From an uncultured Prevotella sp. (GTDB lineage Bacteria; Bacteroidota; Bacteroidia; Bacteroidales; Bacteroidaceae), in the NCBI GenBank assembly GCA_934254985.1, contig CAKQMS010000044.1:1-18887 (forward strand): a stretch of DNA of 18,887 nucleotides, read 5' to 3'. The notes beneath the pieces were generated by a model. The model worked only from the letters and a program-made list of their open reading frames with translations. It was not told the DNA's origin and did not search any database. The translations under genes were made by a program, and so were the position numbers. This document shows positions 7,642 to 14,252 of this stretch, piece by piece. The first letter of the stretch is position 1; the number at the start of each line of letters is the position of its first letter.

Positions 7642-7642
7642 G
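7610..7642 (+). promoter_or_regulatory. Promoter of the alpha/beta hydrolase gene
   Basis: The -7 box TATCTTTG is at 7635-7642, and TTG at 7610-7612 is 22 nt upstream, slightly longer than the usual spacing. The palindrome CAAGTAAACTTG (7601-7612) overlaps the -33 position and could be an operator. The leader to ATG 7661 is only about 12 nt and has no Shine-Dalgarno site. The promoter at 18170-18200 has a very similar GTTTGCAnTATCTTTG core. Confidence 0.7.
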
Positions 7643-7660
7643 CAAACAAAAGCATACATT

Positions 7661-8608
7661 ATGAAGAAGACATATAGAATAACATTGGCAGTAATAGCCA
7701 TTTTCATTTTGGCAACAATAGGTGGCAGCGTATACATGCTCAACTTCTCATTGTCGCCCGACCCTAACCGCACCGACTTAGACAGCACTTACGCCATATT
7801 ATATAAGCACTTCCCCGATATGAAACCATGGGTAGACAGCATGCAGACAAATGGATATTTGCGTGACACATTCCTCACCATGCCTACTGGAGAGCGACAT
7901 CATGCCCTTTACTTCAGAGCCGACTCGGCAAAGGGTCGCACAGCCGTGTTGGTGCATGGCTACAAGGATTGCGCTGCTAAGTTTCTTTATTTAGGTAGAA
8001 TGTATAATCGCGACTTAGGATACAATGTCGTGATGCCCGACTTGCATGCACACGGCCTAAGCGAAGGCAACGACATACAAATGGGATGGAAAGATCGTCT
8101 CGACATAAAGCGGTGGACAGAAATGGCTGCTGAGACATTCCGCGATTCTGTATATGGAGTAAACATCGTGGTACACGGAGTGTCGATGGGTGCAGCCACA
8201 ACCATGAGTCTTTCGGGCGAAGAGCTACCTGCCTACGTCACTCATTTCATTGAAGACTGCGGATACACCAGCGCATGGGACGAGTTTGCCGTGCAGCTAA
8301 AAGCTCAGTTCTCGCTTCCTCAGTTCCCTTTGATGTACACCACCAGTCTGCTATGCCGTATAGTCCATGGCTGGAGCTTTGGCGAATGTTCCCCTATCAA
8401 GCAAGTAGCGAAATGCCAGCGTCCTATGTTCTTCATCCATGGCGATGCCGACGACTTCGTACCATTCTATATGATGCAGCAAGTCTACGATGCCAAAACC
8501 CACGGCAAGAAAGCCATGTGGGTGACAAAAGGCACCACCCACGCCCGCTCCTATGCCGACTATCCAAAAGAATACACCGAAAGAGTAAGAGCCTTTTTGA
8601 AACAATAA
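7661..8608 (+). CDS. Membrane-anchored alpha/beta hydrolase (YqkD-like)
   Basis: 315 residues from ATG 7661. A longer frame back to 7538 would translate the promoter repeats and is rejected. Residues 7-29 form one hydrophobic segment with positive residues before it, so the enzyme is probably anchored in the inner membrane facing the periplasm, or is exported. The alpha/beta hydrolase fold follows: oxyanion region VLVHGYKDC (97-104), nucleophile Ser175 in HGVSMGAAT, acid Asp264 in HGDADDFVP and His294 in TTHARSY. Overall layout resembles Bacillus YqkD-type hydrolases of the S9-peptidase clan. The substrate is unknown; it could be an esterase or acyl-peptide hydrolase. It is monocistronic, and converges with the lipoprotein gene at 9410 across a hairpin. 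Confidence 0.88.
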   Translation: MKKTYRITLAVIAIFILATIGGSVYMLNFSLSPDPNRTDLDSTYAILYKHFPDMKPWVDSMQTNGYLRDTFLTMPTGERHHALYFRADSAKGRTAVLVHGYKDCAAKFLYLGRMYNRDLGYNVVMPDLHAHGLSEGNDIQMGWKDRLDIKRWTEMAAETFRDSVYGVNIVVHGVSMGAATTMSLSGEELPAYVTHFIEDCGYTSAWDEFAVQLKAQFSLPQFPLMYTTSLLCRIVHGWSFGECSPIKQVAKCQRPMFFIHGDADDFVPFYMMQQVYDAKTHGKKAMWVTKGTTHARSYADYPKEYTERVRAFLKQ

Positions 8609-8612
8609 GGAA

Positions 8613-8656
8613 ATGCCTTATTTTTCTTGGATATAATCCTTGAAAAGTAAGGCATT
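8613..8656. terminator. Stem-loop between convergent hydrolase and lipoprotein genes
   Basis: AATGCCTTATTTTTC (8613-8627) pairs with 8642-8656 over 15 positions, including one G-U, around a 14-nt loop. It begins 4 nt after the hydrolase stop and ends 13 nt before the lipoprotein stop. There is no good U tract on either side, so termination is likely but not proved by sequence. Confidence 0.55.
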
Positions 8657-8669
8657 ATGAATTTAAGTT

Positions 8670-9410
8670 TTAATAATTGATATCCTTCAACATATTTGTA
8701 TAATGAGACTTTATCTGTTTATGAACAGAAATCTTACTTTTTGTCAAATCGACAGGATAATACATCACCTGTATGTTTGAAGAATTATACACTTGTACAG
8801 ATACTGCCATTGTTATAGTTTCTTTGCTTGAACCATTTACACAATAAGCTGTCGAGGTATCTTCATCATAATCTAATGGCAAATATCTTTCAGAAATGAA
8901 ATCCATTAATGAAGAAAGATAAGTACTCTTAACCATCATTGAGGAAGCCTTTAATTTATTATTGTCGTCAAAAAGATACGCATAGGCATTTATCCTTGAA
9001 GAAGTACTTCTATAGGCTAATCCATTATCAGTTTCATTATAAGGAGTCCCTAATTTTGATTTTACATTAGCCTTTGTGAGATTAAAATCATACAAAGGCT
9101 CTACGAAATAAGTATTAACAGGATTAACTGTTACTTTAACTGCACGTTTGCCATTTACTTTAATATAAGTCTGACCTATACAGTTTGCCGTAACAAGACC
9201 AGATGTAGAAACCGTTGCTACGAATTTGTTCTCAGATTCATAAGTTACATTGCTTGCAGAGCAAGTAATCTGAGAAGTTTGTTCATGACTCAACGACAAT
9301 TCTTTTGATGATGTTACAATAGTACTGTCATCATCATCACTACTTGAGCAACTGGCAAATACAAAGACTTGCATTAAAGTAAAAGCGACTAAAAACAATT
9401 TTGTTTTCAT
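8670..9410 (-). CDS. Surface lipoprotein with bacterial Ig-like (Big_2) domain
   Basis: 246 residues. The signal peptide ends in a lipobox (FVFASC) with lipid Cys21. It is followed at once by SSSDDDD, an acidic stretch of the kind that acts as a lipoprotein export signal to the cell surface in Bacteroidota. Residues about 34-97 look like a Big_2 domain, seen as ELSLSHEQTSQITCSASNV, FVATVSTSGLVTAN and GQTYIKVNGKRAVKVTV. Residues 100-246 have no family I recognise and may bind a ligand or partner. The 5' side is unusual. Only 55 nt separate the start from the terminator of the candidate RNA at 9466-9672, so the gene either reads through from that RNA or uses a weak promoter of its own around TAGGTTTA. 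Confidence 0.75.
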   Translation of the reverse strand: MKTKLFLVAFTLMQVFVFASCSSSDDDDSTIVTSSKELSLSHEQTSQITCSASNVTYESENKFVATVSTSGLVTANCIGQTYIKVNGKRAVKVTVNPVNTYFVEPLYDFNLTKANVKSKLGTPYNETDNGLAYRSTSSRINAYAYLFDDNNKLKASSMMVKSTYLSSLMDFISERYLPLDYDEDTSTAYCVNGSSKETITMAVSVQVYNSSNIQVMYYPVDLTKSKISVHKQIKSHYTNMLKDINY

Positions 9411-9465
9411 AGGGCTAATTAGTTTTTTATGGTTAAGTGCCTAAACCTAATTAATTATTCAAGAC

Positions 9466-9672
9466 GAAAAAAGCGTGGCACTAACTATGCCACATCTTGA
9501 ATTGGAGGTCGTAGGAAAAACCTTGTGTACAGATATGGTAATAGCAGCCCACGCTATAGCGTGAGAACCACTATGCCTTCCTTGTACACAATTGTGAAAT
9601 TTCCTACGTTTCCAATTCACAAGATAAGCATAACGCTTCTTCTTCAAAGTTTAGAGACGGTTTTCGCCAACT
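9466..9672 (-). ncRNA. Candidate structured small RNA, about 205 nt, with own -7 box and terminator
   Basis: Read on the minus strand, a TATCTTTG -7 box (9679-9686) predicts a 5' end near 9672. A long irregular hairpin follows, built of stacked helices. 9612-9623 pairs with CTTGAATTGG at 9496-9505 (2-nt bulge). TTTCCTAC at 9600-9607 pairs with 9511-9518. TGTACACAA at 9583-9591 pairs with 9523-9531. The cap is CACGC-TATA-GCGTG (9550-9563). Internal loops separate the helices. A second hairpin, GTGGCA-7 nt-TGCCAC (9475-9493), followed by GCUUUUUU (A run 9467-9472), is a textbook intrinsic terminator. A long interrupted hairpin ending in a terminator resembles 6S RNA in shape and length, but I cannot confirm a family. 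The -33 element is not evident. The alternative is a leader or attenuator of the lipoprotein gene 55 nt downstream. Confidence 0.65.
9475..9493 (-). terminator. Intrinsic terminator of the candidate small RNA
   Basis: On the minus strand a perfect 6-bp stem GTGGCA/TGCCAC with a 7-nt loop is followed after GC by six U (positions 9472-9467). It lies between the RNA body and the lipoprotein start at 9410. It would either end the RNA or act as an attenuator. Confidence 0.8.
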
Positions 9673-9678
9673 CTACTG

Positions 9679-9686
9679 CAAAGATA
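9679..9686 (-). promoter_or_regulatory. -7 box of the candidate small RNA
   Basis: TATCTTTG on the minus strand, identical to the boxes at 7635-7642 and 18193-18200. The expected -33 TTG at 19-22 nt is not seen in the AT-rich sequence upstream, so promoter strength is uncertain. Confidence 0.55.
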
Positions 9687-9801
9687 GAAATATTTCTTCA
9701 ATATTAATATATTTTCTTGTATTTTTTTGTAGTTTTTTGTCACTACATTAATTATTCAAGTTTTATTCCATTATAACAGGTTGAAGCATTCGTCTATCAT
9801 A

Positions 9802-12000
9802 TCACTCCATCCCCTCCAACACGAGTCTTATATCCTCGTACGAGATGTTGTCAGGGCACAGTTCTTTAACAGCTGTGAGGGTGAGCGGAGAGCCACTGTC
9901 GGCATTGGCACTACGCACATCGGCTATAGCACGAGCGATTACTGGAATCTTCTTTTCGTCTATCAGGTCGGAGATGCTGATTTTCCCATCACGCACATAG
10001 CGCGACAGATGGCTCATAACAGTAGCCTGCGTTAGGCTACGCTCTTTGGCTATTTCGTCAACCTTCTTTCCTTCGCTATACAGGCGATAAGACAATTCCC
10101 ACGTTTTCTCTTTACGCTCTTTTGGTTCTGCCGCCACCTTTTGCTTACGCTCACGAGGCTTGCGCGACGAACCCTTACCCTTGTCCTCATCCAGAGCATC
10201 CATCACAGCCTTGCGCTTTTCATCAAGATAGATAGTTGTAGAAAAAGGCTTCTCGCCCATCGACTGCAACAGCAGCACCTTCGTGCGCCATTGTATCTTC
10301 AGGTCGCCACCCACATCCTTCATTCTCTTCATGGCATATTTGTTTTCGCTCTGAGCAGAAAGAGCCAACGACAGAGGCTTGGAAAGAATACTTATCAATG
10401 CTTCTGAGAAATAGTCGGCACTACGCTGCACACGCTCAAGAAAAGCCTCAGAATGCAGCTGCTCTATTGTCATCATAGCCATTTGGGTTTGCCATTTGCC
10501 AGCCACATCCGTCACACGGGTCTTCAGCTCGTCTGCAGCTGTGCGATGGAGCGAAGCCAACTGCGAGAAAGCCTGCGAGAAATGTTCAAGCAGCAATCGC
10601 AATATAGCATCCTCAAGGCGCTGCAAGCTTGAGAAATCAAACAATTCAATGAGCAGAGAGCGATGATATTCCTCTTTCAGGTCGGGCAACACGGCAATAC
10701 TCTTTTGCGCTTCAAGCTCCTGATTAGCCATGTAATGCTCCACGTCATTATCCCCAATTATCGCACTCTGACCTATTCTCGACGACAACACCAAGCCCTC
10801 AAGACTGCGACAACGGCTCAATGCCACATACACCTGACCAGGAGCAAACGAGCTGCCGGCATCGATGATGGCACGGTCGAAAGTCAGTCCCTGACTCTTG
10901 TGAATGGTTATTGCCCAAGCCAAACGCAGAGGATATTGCTTAAACTCTCCGAGCACCTCAGTCTCTATCTCCTTAGTCTTCTCGTTCACCGTGTAGCGTT
11001 CGTTCTGCCAAGCCGTTTTCTCCACCACTATAGGCTCCGTCTGCCCCACTCCAAGCACACGAATTTCCTTGTCGTCGGCATAAACCACATGCCCAATCAT
11101 ACCATTATAATATAGATGCTGCGCAGTAGCATCGTTGCGCACAAACATAACCTGCGCCCCCTGCTTCAGCACAAGATGCTGCGCTGTAGGAAACGAATAC
11201 TCGGGGAAAGAACCCGTAATCTCAGCATCATAACACCACTCACGCCCCTGCAGCCTCCTCAGTTCCGTTTCATTCTGATGGTCAGCCATGCGGTTGTGAG
11301 TAGTCAGACGAATATACCCCTCCTCCGTCTTTGGTGAAAAATCAGGAATATACCGTTTGTTCAAACTATTCAGCTCGTCGAGCGAAAGATGCCCCTCGCG
11401 CACACGATTCAATATGCCCACAAAAGCATTATCCTGCTGACGATAAATCTTATCCAGCTGAATAGTCACATAGTCAACATCCGCCAAAGCCTTACTACCA
11501 AAAAAATAAGGAGTGGAATAAGTATTGCCCAGCACAGCCTCGTCTTCCGGAGTAACCACAGGAGTAAGCTGCGCCAAGTCGCCAATCATCAGCAGTTGCA
11601 CACCACCAAAAGGCTTACGCCAATCGCGGAAGTGGCGCAACACAGCGTCCATAGCGTCCAGCAAGTCGCTGCGCACCATAGAAATCTCATCGATGATAAT
11701 CATATCGAGCGAAGCAATAATCTTTCGTTTCTCCTTGCTAAAGTTAAACATCGTGTTCACCTTAGTGCCAGGAAGATATGGCGACAATGGAAGTTGGAAG
11801 AAAGAATGAATAGTAACACCGCCCGCATTTATGGCAGCCACACCAGTAGGAGCGAGCACAATAGTCTGCTTGCAACTCTTTTTCACCACCGTGCGCAAGA
11901 ATGTTGTTTTACCAGTCCCCGCTTTTCCTGTCAGGAAAACGCTACGCCCAGTATTCTCTACAAAGTCCCATGCCTGACGAAGTTGTATATTTTGTTCCAT
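9802..12000 (-). CDS. Pif1/RecD2-like SF1B DNA helicase with C-terminal helix-turn-helix
   Basis: 732 residues. ATP-driven 5'-3' DNA helicase by family. Walker A GKAGTGKT (25-32, Lys31), motif Ia APTGVAAINAGG (50-61), Walker B IIIDEIS (101-107), motif III GDLAQLTPV (140-148) and Arg187 in IYRQ. The second RecA-like (UvrD_C_2) half is seen in ITIHKSQG (364-371) and VYVALSRCR (390-398). Residues 440-600 are helical and unassigned. Residues 605-632 are a charged, basic linker. Residues about 633-690 (WELSYRLYSEGKKVDEIAKE onward) are a helix-turn-helix of the type also found at the C-terminus of some RecQ helicases. The role is probably genome maintenance, such as removal of replication-blocking structures. 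The start follows a consensus promoter, and the gene stands alone between the rnf operon and the small-RNA region. Confidence 0.9.
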   Translation of the reverse strand: MEQNIQLRQAWDFVENTGRSVFLTGKAGTGKTTFLRTVVKKSCKQTIVLAPTGVAAINAGGVTIHSFFQLPLSPYLPGTKVNTMFNFSKEKRKIIASLDMIIIDEISMVRSDLLDAMDAVLRHFRDWRKPFGGVQLLMIGDLAQLTPVVTPEDEAVLGNTYSTPYFFGSKALADVDYVTIQLDKIYRQQDNAFVGILNRVREGHLSLDELNSLNKRYIPDFSPKTEEGYIRLTTHNRMADHQNETELRRLQGREWCYDAEITGSFPEYSFPTAQHLVLKQGAQVMFVRNDATAQHLYYNGMIGHVVYADDKEIRVLGVGQTEPIVVEKTAWQNERYTVNEKTKEIETEVLGEFKQYPLRLAWAITIHKSQGLTFDRAIIDAGSSFAPGQVYVALSRCRSLEGLVLSSRIGQSAIIGDNDVEHYMANQELEAQKSIAVLPDLKEEYHRSLLIELFDFSSLQRLEDAILRLLLEHFSQAFSQLASLHRTAADELKTRVTDVAGKWQTQMAMMTIEQLHSEAFLERVQRSADYFSEALISILSKPLSLALSAQSENKYAMKRMKDVGGDLKIQWRTKVLLLQSMGEKPFSTTIYLDEKRKAVMDALDEDKGKGSSRKPRERKQKVAAEPKERKEKTWELSYRLYSEGKKVDEIAKERSLTQATVMSHLSRYVRDGKISISDLIDEKKIPVIARAIADVRSANADSGSPLTLTAVKELCPDNISYEDIRLVLEGME

Positions 12001-12041
12001 GATGTTCGGCTATATTATACGCTTTGATTGTTTAGTAGCCA

Positions 12042-12071
12042 CAAATATACTACTTTTATCTGATATTACAA
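12042..12071 (-). promoter_or_regulatory. Promoter of the helicase gene
   Basis: On the minus strand TATATTTG (12042-12049) is the -7 box, and TTG (12069-12071) lies exactly 19 nt upstream. A TTTG at 12072-12075 is an alternative -33 at 22 nt. The predicted leader is about 35 nt. Confidence 0.72.
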
Positions 12072-12097
12072 CAAAGCTGGAAGAAAAATATAAATAA

Positions 12098-12182
12098 GAA
12101 TAGTCTCATTGGTCTATACGACTAGTCTCATTGGGCTTTGCGACTAGTCGCATTGGGCATCAAGACTAGTCGCATTTTTGAG
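12098..12182. repeat. 22-bp tandem repeats with GACTAGTC palindrome
   Basis: Units start at 12098, 12120, 12142 and 12164, each 22 nt apart (the last is cut short). They share the form GACTAGTCkCATTGGGC, and the first unit begins GAATAGTC. GACTAGTC is its own complement, so each full unit offers a symmetric 8-bp site at helical-turn-like spacing. They lie upstream of the helicase promoter. There are no spacers, so this is not a CRISPR. Confidence 0.85.
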
Positions 12183-12220
12183 ATATATTTACTTCGTCTG
12201 TTAGCCGAACAAGAATCGTG

Positions 12221-12255
12221 GTCATTAAGGTCATTTGTCATTAAGGTCATTAAGG
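12221..12255. repeat. Short GTCATTAAG repeats
   Basis: GTCATTAAG recurs in a 35-nt run, with one copy degraded to GTCATTTG. The run lies between the rnf terminator and the 22-bp repeats. It is probably a simple-sequence tract; I see no function. Confidence 0.7.
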
Positions 12256-12279
12256 ATTTTAAGTTTCAACCTTCCAGGC

Positions 12280-12334
12280 TTAAAACTAAAAACGCCCGAT
12301 AAATGGCGAGCTATGAAGCTGCCATTTATCGGGC
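12280..12334 (-). terminator. Intrinsic terminator of the rnf operon
   Basis: GCCCGATAAATGGC (12294-12307) pairs perfectly with 12321-12334, and an inner AGCT/AGCT pair extends the stem. On the minus strand it is followed by GUUUUUAGUUUU. It lies 48 nt after the rnfA stop. Confidence 0.9.
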
Positions 12335-12381
12335 TGATTCAATTTATTTACCGCAAATGATTGCAGTATGGAAAGGTCAGT

Positions 12382-12984
12382 TTATTCTAATCCGAATACT
12401 ACTCTCAAACCTCCGTCTACTCCGCTGAAGCCCATGAAAGCCAAAGAGAGCAAGCCGGCTGTTACAAGAACGATAGCCATGCCCTGCATGCCCTTAGGGA
12501 TGCGAACCAAAGAGAGCTGCTCGCGCAAACCTGCGAAGACTACCATTGCCAAAGCAAAGCCAATGGCGGTAGAGAAAGCGTAGACAATGCTATGAACCAA
12601 AGAGAAGTCTTTTTGGATAACGAGGATTGCTACACCAAGCACAGCACAGTTGGTGGTGATAAGAGGAAGGAAGATACCGAGTGCCTGGTAAAGGGCTGGC
12701 GACACTTTCTTCAACACAATCTCAACCATCTGAACCAGGGCTGCGATGACGAGGATGAAAGACAGGGTCTGCAGATACTGCAAGCCGAAAGGATTGAGCA
12801 CATAGATCTGCAAAAGATAGGTTACGACGGTTGCCAATGTCAACACGAAAGCTACTGCTGCTCCCATTCCCAAGGCGGTGTCTACCTTCTTGGATACTCC
12901 AAGGAACGGGCAGATACCCAAGAACTGCGAAAGGATGATATTGTTGACGAATATCGCTGAAATGAAAATCAATATGTATTCCAT
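12382..12984 (-). CDS. rnfA: Rnf complex membrane subunit RnfA
   Basis: 200 residues, six predicted membrane helices. It is one of two paired, inverted-topology subunits of the ion-pumping ferredoxin:NAD+ oxidoreductase. Conserved Cys25 (LGICPFLG) and Cys113 (TTNCAVLG) match the positions that, together with the pair in RnfE, hold an intramembrane iron-sulfur cluster in Rnf and Nqr complexes. It is the last gene of the operon, 12 nt after rnfE, and is followed by the terminator at 12280-12334. Length is normal for the family. Confidence 0.96.
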   Translation of the reverse strand: MEYILIFISAIFVNNIILSQFLGICPFLGVSKKVDTALGMGAAVAFVLTLATVVTYLLQIYVLNPFGLQYLQTLSFILVIAALVQMVEIVLKKVSPALYQALGIFLPLITTNCAVLGVAILVIQKDFSLVHSIVYAFSTAIGFALAMVVFAGLREQLSLVRIPKGMQGMAIVLVTAGLLSLAFMGFSGVDGGLRVVFGLE

Positions 12985-12996
12985 AATATATTCTCC

Positions 12997-13581
12997 TTAT
13001 GCTTTAAATTTGTTGATAACGGCAATGAGATAGCCCAAAGAGATGAATGCTCCAGGAGGCAACACGAACAGCAGGAGGTTGGTGGTTTCAGGGAGCAAGG
13101 CGAAGCCAAAGAGGCTGCCTGCACCGAGCAACTCGCGAACGCAACCGAGCGATGTCAAGCCGAGGGTGAAGCCGAGACCCATGCCGATGCCATCGAAGAG
13201 GCTGGCAACAGGGGTGTTCTTGGCAGCGAAGCTCTCTGCACGACCAAGGATCAAGCAGTTGACCACGATAAGTGGAATATAGATGCCCAACGCCTTGTTG
13301 ATGGAGTCAGGAGCATAAGCCGACATAAACATCTGAAGGATTGTTACGAAGGCTGCAATGACTACGATGAATACCGGTATGCGCACCTTGTCAGGAGTGA
13401 TATTCTTGATGCAGGAAATCACGAAGTTAGTGCAGATGAGCACCGACATAGTGGCCAATCCCATAGATAGGCCATTGATGGCACTGGTGGTAGTTGCCAA
13501 TGTAGGACACATACCGAGAAGGAGTACAAAGGTAGGGTTCTCCTTCAGAATGCCGTTGGTAATGGTTTTTATATAGTTCAT
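12997..13581 (-). CDS. rnfE: Rnf complex membrane subunit RnfE
   Basis: 194 residues, about six membrane helices, homologous to RnfA but in opposite topology. Cys25 (LLGMCPTLA) and Cys109 (PLIVVNCLILGRAE) are the matching iron-sulfur ligands for the RnfA pair. The acidic VNCLILGRAESFA motif distinguishes it from RnfA. It sits 12 nt after rnfG and 12 nt before rnfA in the same operon. Confidence 0.96.
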   Translation of the reverse strand: MNYIKTITNGILKENPTFVLLLGMCPTLATTTSAINGLSMGLATMSVLICTNFVISCIKNITPDKVRIPVFIVVIAAFVTILQMFMSAYAPDSINKALGIYIPLIVVNCLILGRAESFAAKNTPVASLFDGIGMGLGFTLGLTSLGCVRELLGAGSLFGFALLPETTNLLLFVLPPGAFISLGYLIAVINKFKA

Positions 13582-13593
13582 GATGCTACAATA

Positions 13594-14232
13594 TTAATTA
13601 TGTTGAACAGATGCACCGCTTGCGCCATCAGCGCCCTTAGCGTTGGCTGCATGATTGTCCTGATATGCAGAGTAAGCCTGGTTGACTGCCTTGAGGAAGG
13701 CACGAGAGGTGATGGTAGAGGCTGTGATGGCATCTACGTCGCCACCATCTTTGCTGACCTTGAGGTCGCCCTTGGCAACGCTCTTGCCGATGATGTTTCC
13801 CTTGCCGTCTTTCTGGAACCACTTGTCGGCTTTAGCTCCAAGACCTGGAGTTTCGGAAGCCTGAAGAATGGTATAGCCAAGAATTGTGCCCTCGGCATTG
13901 AAGCCTACAAGAACCTTGAGGTCGCCACCGAAGCCCATTGTGGTGCTCTCGACAGCCGAACCAAGATAGGCACCGTCTGTGGCATATACATTGTGGATAG
14001 TGAAGATGCTCTCCTTGCCTTGTATTTCCATTTTTACGGTGTCAGGGTCTTCAACCTTGATATCCGTAGAGTTCATAACCTCCTTGATACCTGCTGCAAG
14101 AGTCTGCTGCGCCTTTTCAGCGATAGGTTTCTCTGTGATATTGTTTACCCAAGCCAATACGGCTCCTATTACTACAGCCACGCCCACGAGGACGAGAACC
14201 ATATTGGTAAGTGATGATTTGAGTTTTTCCAT
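13594..14232 (-). CDS. rnfG: Rnf complex flavoprotein subunit RnfG
   Basis: 212 residues. One N-terminal membrane anchor (about 9-29), then a periplasmic FMN-binding domain. It carries FMN covalently bound to a Thr and passes electrons through the complex. The usual flavinylation motif (S/T)GAT is here TAST in DAITASTITSRA, so Thr173 is the expected FMN-phosphate attachment site, with Gly-Ala replaced by Ala-Ser. Other family features are GFGGDLKVLVGF (100-111) and SETPGLGAK (126-134). The tail from about 194 (HAANAKGADGASGAS) is Ala/Gly-rich. Flavin attachment would need an ApbE flavin transferase, which is not in this window. It is 20 nt downstream of rnfD. Confidence 0.94.
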   Translation of the reverse strand: MEKLKSSLTNMVLVLVGVAVVIGAVLAWVNNITEKPIAEKAQQTLAAGIKEVMNSTDIKVEDPDTVKMEIQGKESIFTIHNVYATDGAYLGSAVESTTMGFGGDLKVLVGFNAEGTILGYTILQASETPGLGAKADKWFQKDGKGNIIGKSVAKGDLKVSKDGGDVDAITASTITSRAFLKAVNQAYSAYQDNHAANAKGADGASGASVQHN

Positions 14233-14252
14233 TTGTTTGTTCCTCCCACTAT

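Larger units (their letters stand above)
9450..9760. repeat. 14-bp direct repeats flanking the candidate RNA gene
   Basis: ATTAATTATTCAAG occurs at 9450-9463 and again, exact and in the same orientation, at 9747-9760. The 283 bases between contain the whole candidate RNA gene with its -7 box and terminator. AT-rich composition raises the chance of coincidence. An insertion-type duplication is possible but not shown. Confidence 0.6.

Noticed and set aside
7538..7660. N-terminal extension of the hydrolase (41 residues)
   Set aside because: It translates the duplicated promoter module, including the -7 box. The membrane-anchor start at 7661 is natural.
9459..9707. Short open frames on both strands over the candidate RNA
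   Set aside because: They cross stems, loops and the terminator, lack ribosome sites, and the paired structure explains the sequence better.
12098..12182. CRISPR or plasmid iteron origin from the 22-bp repeats
   Set aside because: There are no spacers, and no replication initiator gene in the window. The context is chromosomal housekeeping genes.
13600..14214. 204-residue open frame on the plus strand opposite rnfG
   Set aside because: It is antisense to a well-supported Rnf subunit and has no recognisable domain or promoter. The same applies to the other long antisense frames over acn, the helicase and rnfC.
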